From the NCBI RefSeq assembly GCF_042242105.1, contig NC_092012.1, positions 16,002,543-16,066,542 on the forward strand: a DNA stretch of 64,000 nucleotides, written 5' to 3'. Numbering within the stretch: position 1 is the stretch's first letter; every line of letters starts with the position of its first letter. Shown in pieces: positions 13,147-23,222 of this stretch. Position numbers and translations under genes: made by a program. This DNA comes from Pempheris klunzingeri (lineage: Eukaryota; Chordata; Actinopteri; Acropomatiformes; Pempheridae). The notes under the pieces were generated by a model. That model was not told the origin of the DNA. It was given only the letters and a program-made list of their open reading frames with translations, and did not search any database.

Positions 13147-16100
13147 ATGTTGTTGATGTTGCTGCTGCTGTTGTGAATGATGGTGCTGTGGCTGTTTCTG
13201 CTGCTGCGGCTGAAGCTGCTGCTGCAGGGTGATGGACACACACACATCTCCGACTTGCAGATGATGGCAGGCCAAGCCGTAAAGCTGGGCGGTGCGTTCA
13301 GGACTGCAGGACGACCAGCCCTGGCCGAACACAAAAAAGGGGTGCTCCGGGGGCACATCAATGGTCACTTTGCTCTGCTGCTCCCCCACAGTGAAGTGAA
13401 GCGACACGAGACCTGGTCTCTGCTGGCTGGCGCGGATGTCCACCACCATACTAGAGTCAATCTTAAGACCCCCACTCACCTCGGCGCTGCGCACAAAATC
13501 CTGAGTCTGCAGATCCTCCACACGCTTCAGTTCCCCAGTAGCCAGCTGGATAATGGCGCCCTTCATGAAGTGTGACGGGTTGCTGGGAGCTGGGGCGGGA
13601 GTGAGGCTTGAAGCTAGGGCCTGAGTCACCTCTGCTGTAGGCTGGGCAGGGGGCTGCTGGAGGAGCTGTTGTTGAGCTATGGTCGGCTCCGCCCTTTCGG
13701 GGAGGCACACTCTGGCTGAAGAATCAGAGGCTTTAAAGCTTGGGTTAGGGGAGGCCGTGGTGGTAGAGGCATGGCTGGCTGAGGCGTCATTAGCCTGTCC
13801 TGGGTAGTGTTGCTGTGGTGGCTGGGGCTGATGCTGCATGTGATACTCCAGGGGAATAAGAACTGGCTGCCCATTAGCAAGCATGACAGCGTGGCCTGGT
13901 TGTCCTGCTTGCTGCTGGAGAGCGGTCACTCTGGGGTCACCGTAGCTCACAGGCTGGGCTGTGTACGCAGACTGACTGGAAATTATGGCTGTGCACTCTC
14001 CATGGACATCTCTGGCTCTCTGGGCACCCTGAGAGAGGTTCAAGGGAGCAAAGGAGACCTCTTTCCGCAAGCCAATACCAGCTTGGTTAGAGGCAGCCAA
14101 ACGGCCAACCACCTGCTGCACCTGGAAGTTAATTAAACAAATTGGTCAGACAGCTTTTAATTTTGACTGATCACGCAGAACAATTAAAATGGCTTATAAG
14201 ACGATTTCCAACACCACATACAAATATTCTCCCCCAGCAGCCTGAATTACAGCATATAAGTATTAAATATCTGTGTGGCTCAGTAAATAAATACATTTTA
14301 ACCAACACACAACTTCTAATGATGTGTGCCATGCCTTAGTGGTGCTCTTCTCACCAACTTGTCCAAGGCACAACTAACAGGATGTGCACAATGATTTATT
14401 TAAAAAAAAAAAAAAAAAAACATGTTGGTGTCTCATTCTGTATTTAAATGTATTCAAAAATGCAAAAATTCATCCTTATTTTGACAAATTTTCTTTAGTT
14501 TGCAGTCTGCAGCTACTCGCAATGACCTTTATTTTATGTTGATGGCATTTCTTCCCATTTAAATAAGCGATTAGCGGTCAATGACGGCAGCCAGCACAAA
14601 CCAACAGGACCAAAACTATTTTACTTATTAAGGAATCAACATACTTTCTTCCCCTGCACCACCACCACAAGAGCAGCGCTGGGGACTTCACTGTGCATAC
14701 CACAAATAGCATAGTTTTGGCACAAAGTGGCAATTGTCTGGCTGTGATTGATTGCCTGATTACCTACAGATCTACAGACACAGACAATTAAGGAAGGAAG
14801 TAGAGTCTACAATTAACATATGCTAGGAGGTCTTAGAAATACTGAGGAAAGAAGGTGTAGAATTAAAACACTGACATACTCTGGATATCTAATAATAACA
14901 CAGGCCACTGAAATTTCCATAAAAATGAAACAAAGACGAATAAGATGTAGATATGTAAAGATGCTGGAGATAAGGCCAGATCACTGTCATTCCTATGACT
15001 ACATTTGCACACCAAAGGCAGACTCCTGTGAGTAATCATGTAAAGCCACAAACTCAGATTATGTCCCTCAACCTCTGAAAAAGCATGTCATACTGGTTCA
15101 TTTGTGGAGTTATTCCTTTTACCATGTTGAAGTATTTCTGTCAATATAAATGCTAACGTATTTACTCTCTCATTCTGTTTCTGAAATGTTGCCTTTTTGG
15201 TCACACTGCTGCTTGCCATGTTGAATGATGTGATTTTCTCAGTTGACGCTTCTTTCCTTATTAGGGGGCCTTTTCGTTCACAAGGGCACACTTGAAAACG
15301 TTAATCACTTCTGTGTACACTTACAACATAAACTTTCACGCAAAATATAAGCAGTACTATATAACTTTATACACGATGCATGATTGAACAGGAGCAGGGA
15401 GAAGAAGAATCAAATGTTAGCTGTATTTAGCAGTGGTAATTAATCCCTTATCACCTAAAAGGATTTTGTTTCTATGACTTGTTTACTGTTAAAAGTTTGC
15501 AATACCAAGATTGACAGGAAACCATAAGTCACACTAGGAGGTCATCTTACCTCCAGGTCACTGTCTGGAGTGCTGCGCTGGCCAGGTGAGCTCCTCTCTT
15601 CCAGCCTTCGGTTGTGCAGGCCCCTGTCTTGGCTGTGCTCCTGCACCATGGGGCTAGATGCTACCTGCAGCAGACGTGCATTTCTAGCAGTGTAGGCCGA
15701 GTCTAGTACAACCTCCCTGGCTCCCTGCTCTTTGTCACCTCCATTCATCTCTGGTTCATTCTCCTGCTGAACACCGTGGGGGTCTCTGGTGGCAGTGGCA
15801 GCCCTGGCGCCCTGAGGATGGTAGAAGACTGGCATCCCCCGAGAGCTGACCTCTGTTGCAGGCAGCACGCCTACGGTACCAAGGTGCTGCTGGGCAGCTT
15901 GCTCTGATGGCAGCATCAGCGGGACACCGCTGGATGCTGCAACTTTGGCAAAGGTATGAGCAGCTACCTGGGCCTGAGGAGGTGGGGAAACAACACCTTC
16001 TTGTATGACAGATGGATAGGGAACAAGGTGGGGCTGAGGAATGGTGCCTGAGGGAGAGATTAATGATCCTGGGACGAAGCCAGGGGGTAGAGCATAAGGT

Positions 16101-16609
16101 ACCGCTGCATAAGGGGAACTGAATAACTGAAGAGAGGAATGAGGGATCTGGGCGTAGCCAAGAGGGGGATAGGGAAGGCCTGGATGCTGCAGGAGAGGTG
16201 AGTGTACAGTGTAGGCTGGAGAGATGTGGCTTAACACTGGGTGAAGACTGGTGGACGAGTACGTCACAGATGGAAGAGCCACTTTGTAGAGCATACTGTA
16301 CTGGTCAACGGGCACCGCTGGTATGCCATCAGAATTATCCACTCCATAATGAAGACCTGGCTGAGCTCGCAGCCACTCTCCAGACGGGGTCCCTCCCTGA
16401 GTGTCACTGTTGGCAGCAGAGTTCTGGATGGAAACCACTTCATCTTCTCCAATACCATCCCCAGCACTACTGCCACCTCCACTAACACCACCGCCTCCTC
16501 CTGCAGCCCCCACAGCCCCTGTCCCTCCAGTTCCGCTGCTGTTACTAACTGGAAGGTCCCTCTTCTTGGGAGGCAGGCACTCCTGGTTGCGCTCCTGAGC
16601 TGGTTTCAT
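12628..16609 (-). CDS. atxn1l: Ataxin-1-like protein (AXH domain), complete, 850 aa
   Basis: There are two coding exons, 15551-16609 (353 codons) and 12628-14121 (497 codons plus stop), joined in phase 0 by a GT-AG intron. The ATG at 16607-16609 gives MKPAQERNQECLPPKKRDLP, matching the conserved ataxin-1/ataxin-1-like N-terminus. The junction reads SDLE/VQQVVG, also conserved. Order: Gly/Ser-rich N-terminus; Pro/Ser/Tyr-rich region; AXH domain at about residues 536-653 (DNA 13222-13575; HFMKGAIIQLATGELKRVEDL, FFVFGQGWSSCSPERT, VGDVCVSI); Gln/His-rich tract; RRWSSPG motif (801-807); C-terminus PSFIPQEVKLSIEGRSNAGK. The C-terminal PSFIPQEVKLSIEGRSNAGK favours ATXN1L over ATXN1 (PSLIPQEVKICIEGRSNVGK). 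In the family AXH binds the repressor Capicua, so a nuclear co-repressor role is expected. It is longer than human ATXN1L (689 aa as I recall), mainly through low-complexity sequence. Confidence 0.95.
13114..13227 (-). repeat. Gln/His-rich coding tract with eight consecutive Gln
   Basis: These codons form an almost continuous Gln/His stretch (about residues 652-689) starting at the C-terminal edge of AXH. The longest pure run is eight Gln (13114-13137), seven CAA and one CAG, followed on the + strand by ATG/TTG alternation (His/Gln). It differs from ataxin-1, whose polyGln lies N-terminal to AXH. Confidence 0.9.
14122..15550 (-). other. atxn1l intron between the two coding exons
   Basis: Donor GTAAGA (minus strand, at 15545-15550) and acceptor TTCCAG (14122-14127) border this AT-rich intron, which has an A run near 14401-14420. 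Nothing coding is seen. Confidence 0.88.
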
Positions 16610-16731
16610 CGCAATCCTCTGACCGAGCGAGTAGTATTACTGTACTGCACAGGAACTGAAACTTGCAAGCCAGTCAGCCTGCACAGGAACCAGTTCTGAA
16701 ATCACCTGGCTGACCTTGTCTCCCAATTCAC
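16610..16731 (-). other. 5' UTR part of the first atxn1l coding exon
   Basis: Upstream of the ATG the exon appears to extend to 16731, where TTTTTTCTCCAG on the minus strand makes a good acceptor. At least one upstream non-coding exon is therefore expected. Confidence 0.6.
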
Positions 16732-18334
16732 CTGGAGAAAAAACAGAGAAAGGATCTATGAGCACAGTTCAAATCTGATAAGATAAGATAAGATAAGATA
16801 AGATAAGATAAGATATTCCTTTATTAGTCCCCCAATGGGGAAATTTACAATGTCACAGCAGACACGAGGAGATATGAAAACAAATCTGTACAGCTACGGT
16901 AGAGGAACTATAAAAATAGAAACAATGTAGTACACATAGGGGGAATATAAATAAAAGGAGGGGGAGATATTACAAAGTATTGCACATTGTGAAGTGAGCA
17001 CTTCACAGGCCAAATTACATAAAAACTGTAAAATAATATCTTTTGTATCAGGATTGTCAGAAAACTATGTATGGTCTTTTGCAGATTGTGTTCGGTTATG
17101 CTGAACCACAGATGGGAAGCATTAATGGTGCTGCCACACTCATCTGTCGCTGCAGACACCGAAATTGACAGAATGTTGTTAAGAGCTTATTCGTAGCAGC
17201 AAAAATATATAACTAGACAGGCCGAAGATGAAATTCCCCTTCCCGAGATATAAGATCAGTGACTTTCTAAACTGTGGCTTGTTGGCAGTTTGGCCTTTTG
17301 CACGTTTTGTGTTGTTTTACATTTAACTGATGGATCACATGTTCTAGTTGCTGAGTGTGTTAAAAGTCTGCACTTCCATACACAGCGTTTCACCACAGTC
17401 AATAAAACTCAGAAACTCAAAGGATTTCATGGAGCGACGAATAATGGCTGTAACTTTTCTTCAGCGTCTTGAGCATCTTTTACTCTGAATGCAGCATTCA
17501 TAAATCAAAATTCAACCTGGCATATTTGATATATTTTGTATTCTTAGACTAGGATTCAACATTAAGTTCTGTGAGTTTGACCAAAACTTGGGTGAAAAGC
17601 ATCAGTTTAAAAGCACCCTCAACCTTACTTCTCTACTTTGCAGTACAAAAATCAACTCTACTCTGACATAACAATAGAAAATGTGCTCCAGTGCAGCTGT
17701 GATTGATCCATCGAGGCATGCCGATGGTGTAAAGTCCCATCTGATTCAATAGAGGTAAACAAACGGGGCTTAATGTGAATCCAGTTACTGGACGTGTTCC
17801 AAGAAGCAGGTTGACTTATTTCTCATAAATGTAACTTGGATCAGCTCTTCCCTTTTTTTAAACACCAGTTCATGATCCAAACTCGAGTGTGTTCCTGGTT
17901 TCACTCGGCACAGTTGTCCAGAAAACTGAGTAAACCTGCTCCCTCAAACAAACCCTGAACAGGACTGGATAGGAAACCTCTGTTTTATAAATGTAGTTCG
18001 TTACAAGTGAGAGTTTTCCTCAGTTAGCGCTGCACTTCACTTCAGACTAACTATGTTTACCGTTAGCTAGCTAGTGGCTGACTTGGCTAAAGTTAGCTTG
18101 CAACTTGGGAGTCCTAATTTTCCCCTAAACACTGGAAAGTGACAGCATGACACTTCGTAGACCAACACTAAACGTAGATAGTGAGCTCAAATGGTGGTTA
18201 ATGTTATAAGAGGCCGGTTCGTTATCGCTATAGTTTATCACTGGCCACCAGCCCAGAGGTTCCGGCTAGTTAGCTACAAGGCTAACACAGCTACAACTAG
18301 CTACATGAACTGAGTCCAGTCCTGCTCGACTTAC
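16732..18334 (-). other. Probable atxn1l 5' UTR intron
   Basis: This is inferred from the acceptor at 16732-16733 and a GTAAGT donor on the minus strand at 18329-18334. It contains a LINE-type 3' tail with AGATA repeats. No coding sequence is apparent. Confidence 0.5.
16776..16860 (-). mobile_element. Non-LTR retrotransposon 3'-end fragment with pentameric tail
   Basis: Read on the minus strand, a GGGGAAATTT-type motif (reverse complement) is followed by GGGGGACTAATAAAGGAATA, which includes AATAAA, then a (TTATC)n tail of about eight units (16776-16815). I recognise this arrangement from fish genomes as the 3' end of dispersed LINE/SINE-like elements. The sequence up to about 17000 (TATTGCACATT) may belong to the same element. 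No reverse transcriptase remains, and I do not assign a family. Confidence 0.6.
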
Positions 18335-18560
18335 ATCTGCTCCCAACTAACGTGGCAATGAGCAGAGTGCCCTTCAAAGACGGATCTACTGTGTCTGGTT
18401 GTGTAGACGTACCTCCAAATGTCATCGCGAACAGGCTTTTTTTTGGTAAAAAGTTGATGTGCAGAGGGACAATTGAAGAAATCAAGGCTAAGGAGTCGAG
18501 CCCATTTCGAAGGCCAGCAGAGGCGCTCACCAATGACGTCACTACGTTGATTCAATTTCC
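18335..18560 (-). promoter_or_regulatory. atxn1l promoter / first non-coding exon region with CRE and CCAAT
   Basis: The minus-strand donor GTAAGT at 18329-18334 suggests a 5' UTR exon beginning near 18335. Just upstream of it in the gene's sense lie a palindromic CRE (TGACGTCA, 18534-18541) and an adjacent CCAAT (18530-18534). Transcription would start somewhere around 18450-18520. CpG content is higher here than in the flanks. The start site is inferred. Confidence 0.45.
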
Positions 18561-18699
18561 TGTTTTTTTTTTTTTTTTCATGCACGAGAGTCGAGCACGT
18601 ACACGGTTTACAGCGTTACATCCACGCGTACACAAAGGCGTGGGTGTCAAGTGTTGGTGCGTTACAGTCATTGTGAGTAAGTCAGCAAACTGCGAGCTG

Positions 18700-21600
18700 C
18701 GCTTTACTTGTTTTAGTGAAGTTCAGCCTGACCTACATCAAACTACTCTACATTCATAATACTATCAACGACGGAACAACTGAAACTCACAGCTCATCTG
18801 CTTTTCCAGCAGAAAGATAGTAAATAAATGAATAATGAACTGCGTTTGCCCAACTGACACCATCTGCAGTTTGTTTCAATGCATCAGATGCTCATTGGGA
18901 GATTGTATACAGCAGGGGGAGCTGGAGCCATGAGCACTAAAGGAAAACTGAAAAACGCCACTTTAAAAACCCTCCGGCTATTTCTTTGAAAATCCCCTTT
19001 AGATGTGGCCCATCATTTATAGCCCACTTGTCTGTGACCATTTAATTTATAATTTGATCTGACATTTTCAGTAATTTTCTGTTTCATGGTGCCATGAAAG
19101 GTCACTGTAGTCACACAAAACTGTGGCTGGATTAAGCGTCAGTGGAGCCAATATTGATCCCCATGACTGTACTGTTCTCTTGCACAGGAATAACATTCTT
19201 GGCTTCAGGTTTTCTGTGTCAATTCCTCTGCGATAAAATGATTAAATAAAACTTAGAACTAGATTTTGTTCGTACTTGAGTGGTGCAAATTTGCAAGTGA
19301 ACATGGGGTTTCTGGGGACCACATGGGGAGTTTGCCTGGTTGGTAATGTTGGGCTGACATAAACAAAAAACTTCTCACCATATGCTAAAAGATCCAGGTG
19401 TTGATAGAGTAATTTAAAACATCTGGAAAAGGTCAGGGTTGGACCTTTGAGGCCCTAAGCAGAACCACTTTAGGTCTTTTCACATCAGTAGGTTTTACAT
19501 GTAATTGCAGGAAAAGCACATATAACCATTGTTGATGTTATTTACTCCACCTGTGCTTTTACTGCTATGAGCTGTCAAAATGTCTCTTAGCAAGGCAAAC
19601 CTTGACTCACATGTGCAGCTCCTTCAAGTGCACTGCACACTGTGCTGTATGCATTTGACATGTGTGATGTGAAATCCAAACAAAGTAATCTAATCAGCAA
19701 TTAGTGACTGAAGCAAATACATTTTTTTTTTAAAAAGTTACAGATTTCCTTTTGTTTTGTATTTCTTATCTTAACTTGTTGAGTCACAGAGTCGTGATGT
19801 GGAGGGATGTCCAATCCACGGTTCAGCCTTCAGCGTGGAGGTCTTTTCGAAATGAAAGGTTCCAAGTTCAAACCAATAAATGTTTAGTTGGTTCGGAAGC
19901 TACAGGCATTCAGGAGGAATTATAAAACTTGCATGAACTTGCGTCAGTCATGAAAAAACCCTAAACAAGTCCAACTAGTTACATCAGAGGCTTTTAAGTA
20001 CATGAAACACCACAAATAGCAGCTGTTTCATTGGGATATCTTTATCTCTGCTTTTATTTCTTAACATTGTTCCTCTAGTTTTAAGCACAGAGAAGCACAA
20101 GAAGTAAATATGTGTTTTCTTATACATAATATGAAAAAAGTAGTGTAGTGTGTTCATGTGATCAACCATAAACCTCATCTGTGCATCATACCCGTCATTC
20201 AGCATTTGGAGATCATTTCTTCTTCCTTAATGTCTTACAGCCATTTCCTCTACATCCCTGTTTGTCCACCCCAGCATCATAATGTAAATGACAATGTAGT
20301 ATCGTTCTTTCTTGAGATTTAATATTATCTAAAGAGAAAATACACACTCCCAAGAATTGTAATGGTAGGCCAAACTCTTGGTGCACAGGTTTTATATATC
20401 ATGATTATTGATAATATGTAATTACTAGGCAGAAATGAATTGTTACCCATCTCATCTACTATTATTTGTGGTGTGAGGGAGGTGTGTTGTACTGTCTAAG
20501 GTCAATAGACAAAATTAGTGGGATGGATGGATTTGTTGCCAGTGAAATAAAAGCCAGAACACACTTTCATTTGAAAAATAATGTAATGATTGGTTACTGG
20601 TACACATTTGAGCCTTATTTCCTGTTAGGAAAAACAGCTTCAGTGCAGTACCTCTGTATTTAACTAGATTTACACGACTGATAAAACAACAGTTTTAGAA
20701 AACTAATATAAGTCGACAGATTTAAAATATAGTTACAAAAATGATCGATCTTCCCAAAAAGGCACGGGGGATGTACAGTAGCAACTGCATCCATCTTAGA
20801 GAACATTTGCACAACTGAATAAATACATCTGCGGCTAATCAATATCAAACTGTGCCCAAATTGAAGCACCGTCATCATACAATTACAGCAGAGTGCAACA
20901 TTGTGTATTAGTGGAAAAACACAGCATATAAATATCTCTCCAGAAAATATAAAGAATTATGGATAAAAGTTATCTAGTACCATTAATCAAAAATATTAAT
21001 TGGAAGATTTCAAGCATATACAGTATTTATAATATTTGCCAAAAGTATATTCAACAACCACCTTAAAAACACACTATCCTATATATTGAGTAAAATGTGC
21101 AATTAATAGCATTTGGGAGAGCAGGTTCTGCACTCACTCTATAAAGATCTATACCCAAAAAAAACAAAACACCTGAACTAGTTATTGCTAAAGAATCACA
21201 AGTTCATCTGAATATCGCTGGAAACTGGTCAATCTAGCATCTAAGGATCAATGCTCCCACCTGTAATAGGAAAGAAACTGCGTCTGTCCAGTGGTCTTAT
21301 ATTTAAAGTTAGAAAGGGCCTTGACATTAAACGTTAGACTGTTATTTTAAGACTTTGTGATGTTACACTATACTAGTTTCTCACCAGTTTTTAAGAGGCA
21401 CTGAATGACTGATCCATTTCTCCTAAAATGTCTCAAACCACTATCTAATTCAGCAGGCAGTAAACCTGTCAGGTAGACACTTTTGAGGATGTTCAAATGT
21501 CAAAGTCTTTGCAGCGCTCACTAGGAAATTGAAATTGCACCATAAAAATCTTTCCACACTAAGCTCACAATCCTAACTAGAAGTACAGTAACTTATCGGC

Positions 21601-23222
21601 TTGTTTTCTATTATATTACTTCTCTACACAGGAGAATTATCTAAAAAAAAAGAAAAAAGGAGGAAATGTTACAATACAAACTAATTATTGTTATAGCTAC
21701 ATACAGTATCAGTGTATACAGTCAATGTGTTCATTCTTTCAATCCAAACCTTTTCCAGCCTTTTCTTTAAAAACAGCTTGTGAGGACCAAAGTTCCAGTG
21801 GCCCTTTAATATCATGTTATTTTGAAATGTCAAAATTACACATATGGTGTATTTATGACACTTGCTATCCAGATGATTTATTGCTGATATTGCTTGAAGC
21901 TGCACCACTTGTTATTGACCCATCACTGTTCAGTTCATTGGATCAGTAACTTAAGTGCCTGATGTCCGGTTTACCACGCGCTCTAAACTAGAGACTGGTT
22001 TGAGTCAAAGCCCTCATCCCTCCCTTTGCTTTCGAGTATTTACCCATTCAGCTCCTGTTAATCTGAATAGTTTCTCCTCAGTGCCTTACCAGAAGGCGTC
22101 TATAAAAGTTGAATAAAACCCCTTCAAAAGAGAAGAGGAAATATCTACCACAGATTAAAGTCCTCACTGCTCCACCTCTTCCTCTCAGTATCACCTGCTT
22201 TATGATACTAAAAATATAGGCCCTTTTCTGCTTCAAAAATAGAGTAAATCTACATAGTAAAACCCTGAATCGCACTATTTGATACTTACAGTGAAACCCC
22301 AACACAACCATTAAAATATGGGCACTTGGAGCAAATAGCATTAATTTTGTGCAAAAAAAAAAAAAAAAAAAAGTAACACCCCATTACATTCAACCAGGCC
22401 AGACCCACATGACTTTTGTTAGCAGTGTTATTTTCTGTTCCTCTTTCTTAAATAATACCTAGGTAAAATATTAAATCTTCAGTTATATTTCCTAGAAAGT
22501 ATAAGCAAATGGAGTATTTGGGTATCAGTGTTCTGTGAAATGCATCATTGCTGCTGCAATAAAAAAAAGGGCATTTTCTAATTTAAAGCATTAATATTTA
22601 GATTACATTTTTCAATTCCATTACAGTGGGGAAGTCTTACTAACCAATGGGAATCCAACGAAAGGACAACTAAACTGATAGCATTGCTATACAATTTCAA
22701 TTATTGCTTTAAAATGTGTAGCAAATCACAGGTAAATCTCTCAACCTCAACTCAATATTACAGTCTCCAAAAGCACCCCTTACAGTATGCTTAGACGAAA
22801 AGAGCAGTTAGCTTAGATACATTGTGAGACAGACCAAAGCTGAAGTACATAAGAAGATGCATCTATTTTAAAAATGCATTGAGTATGATGATTGTTCACA
22901 GTCAGAGGAGACCTCACAGTAATAACTCACTGGCCAATGAGGAGGATGTGCTTCAGTTAATCTGAATTCTCCAACTGTAATGGACAACAACGATTCAGGC
23001 TTGTTACTAAAACTTCAGTTTCGAAATTACCTCAGATTTTTATGCAGCATCAACAGTGCAAATTCTAGCTTATAAATAATTAAAAACTATGATGTTACAT
23101 TTTTCTATTTATCATTTTCCTTCTTAGTATTTAAGAAAGAGGTAATAGAAAATTAGATGATTAATTGTTACTCATGCCTGTACTGAGCTCAGAAAAGTGA
23201 GCCCTAAAGTCAACCTACAACC
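18700..23222. other. Intergenic DNA and probable mtmr10 3' UTR
   Basis: AT-rich sequence with no supported coding exon. The part nearest 23222 should be mtmr10 3' UTR (minus strand). A minus-strand AATAAA at 21877-21882 is one candidate end. An A run lies at 22353-22372. I see nothing else that can be named. Confidence 0.4.

Noticed and set aside
12723..13880. Several open frames antisense or out of frame to atxn1l
   Set aside because: They are shadows of the AXH/Gln-rich exon, produced by its GC- and repeat-rich codons.
12628..16609. Assignment as ataxin-1 (atxn1a/b)
   Set aside because: The C-terminus PSFIPQEVKLSIEGRSNAGK and the convergent znf821 neighbour fit ATXN1L; ataxin-1 ends PSLIPQEVKICIEGRSNVGK.
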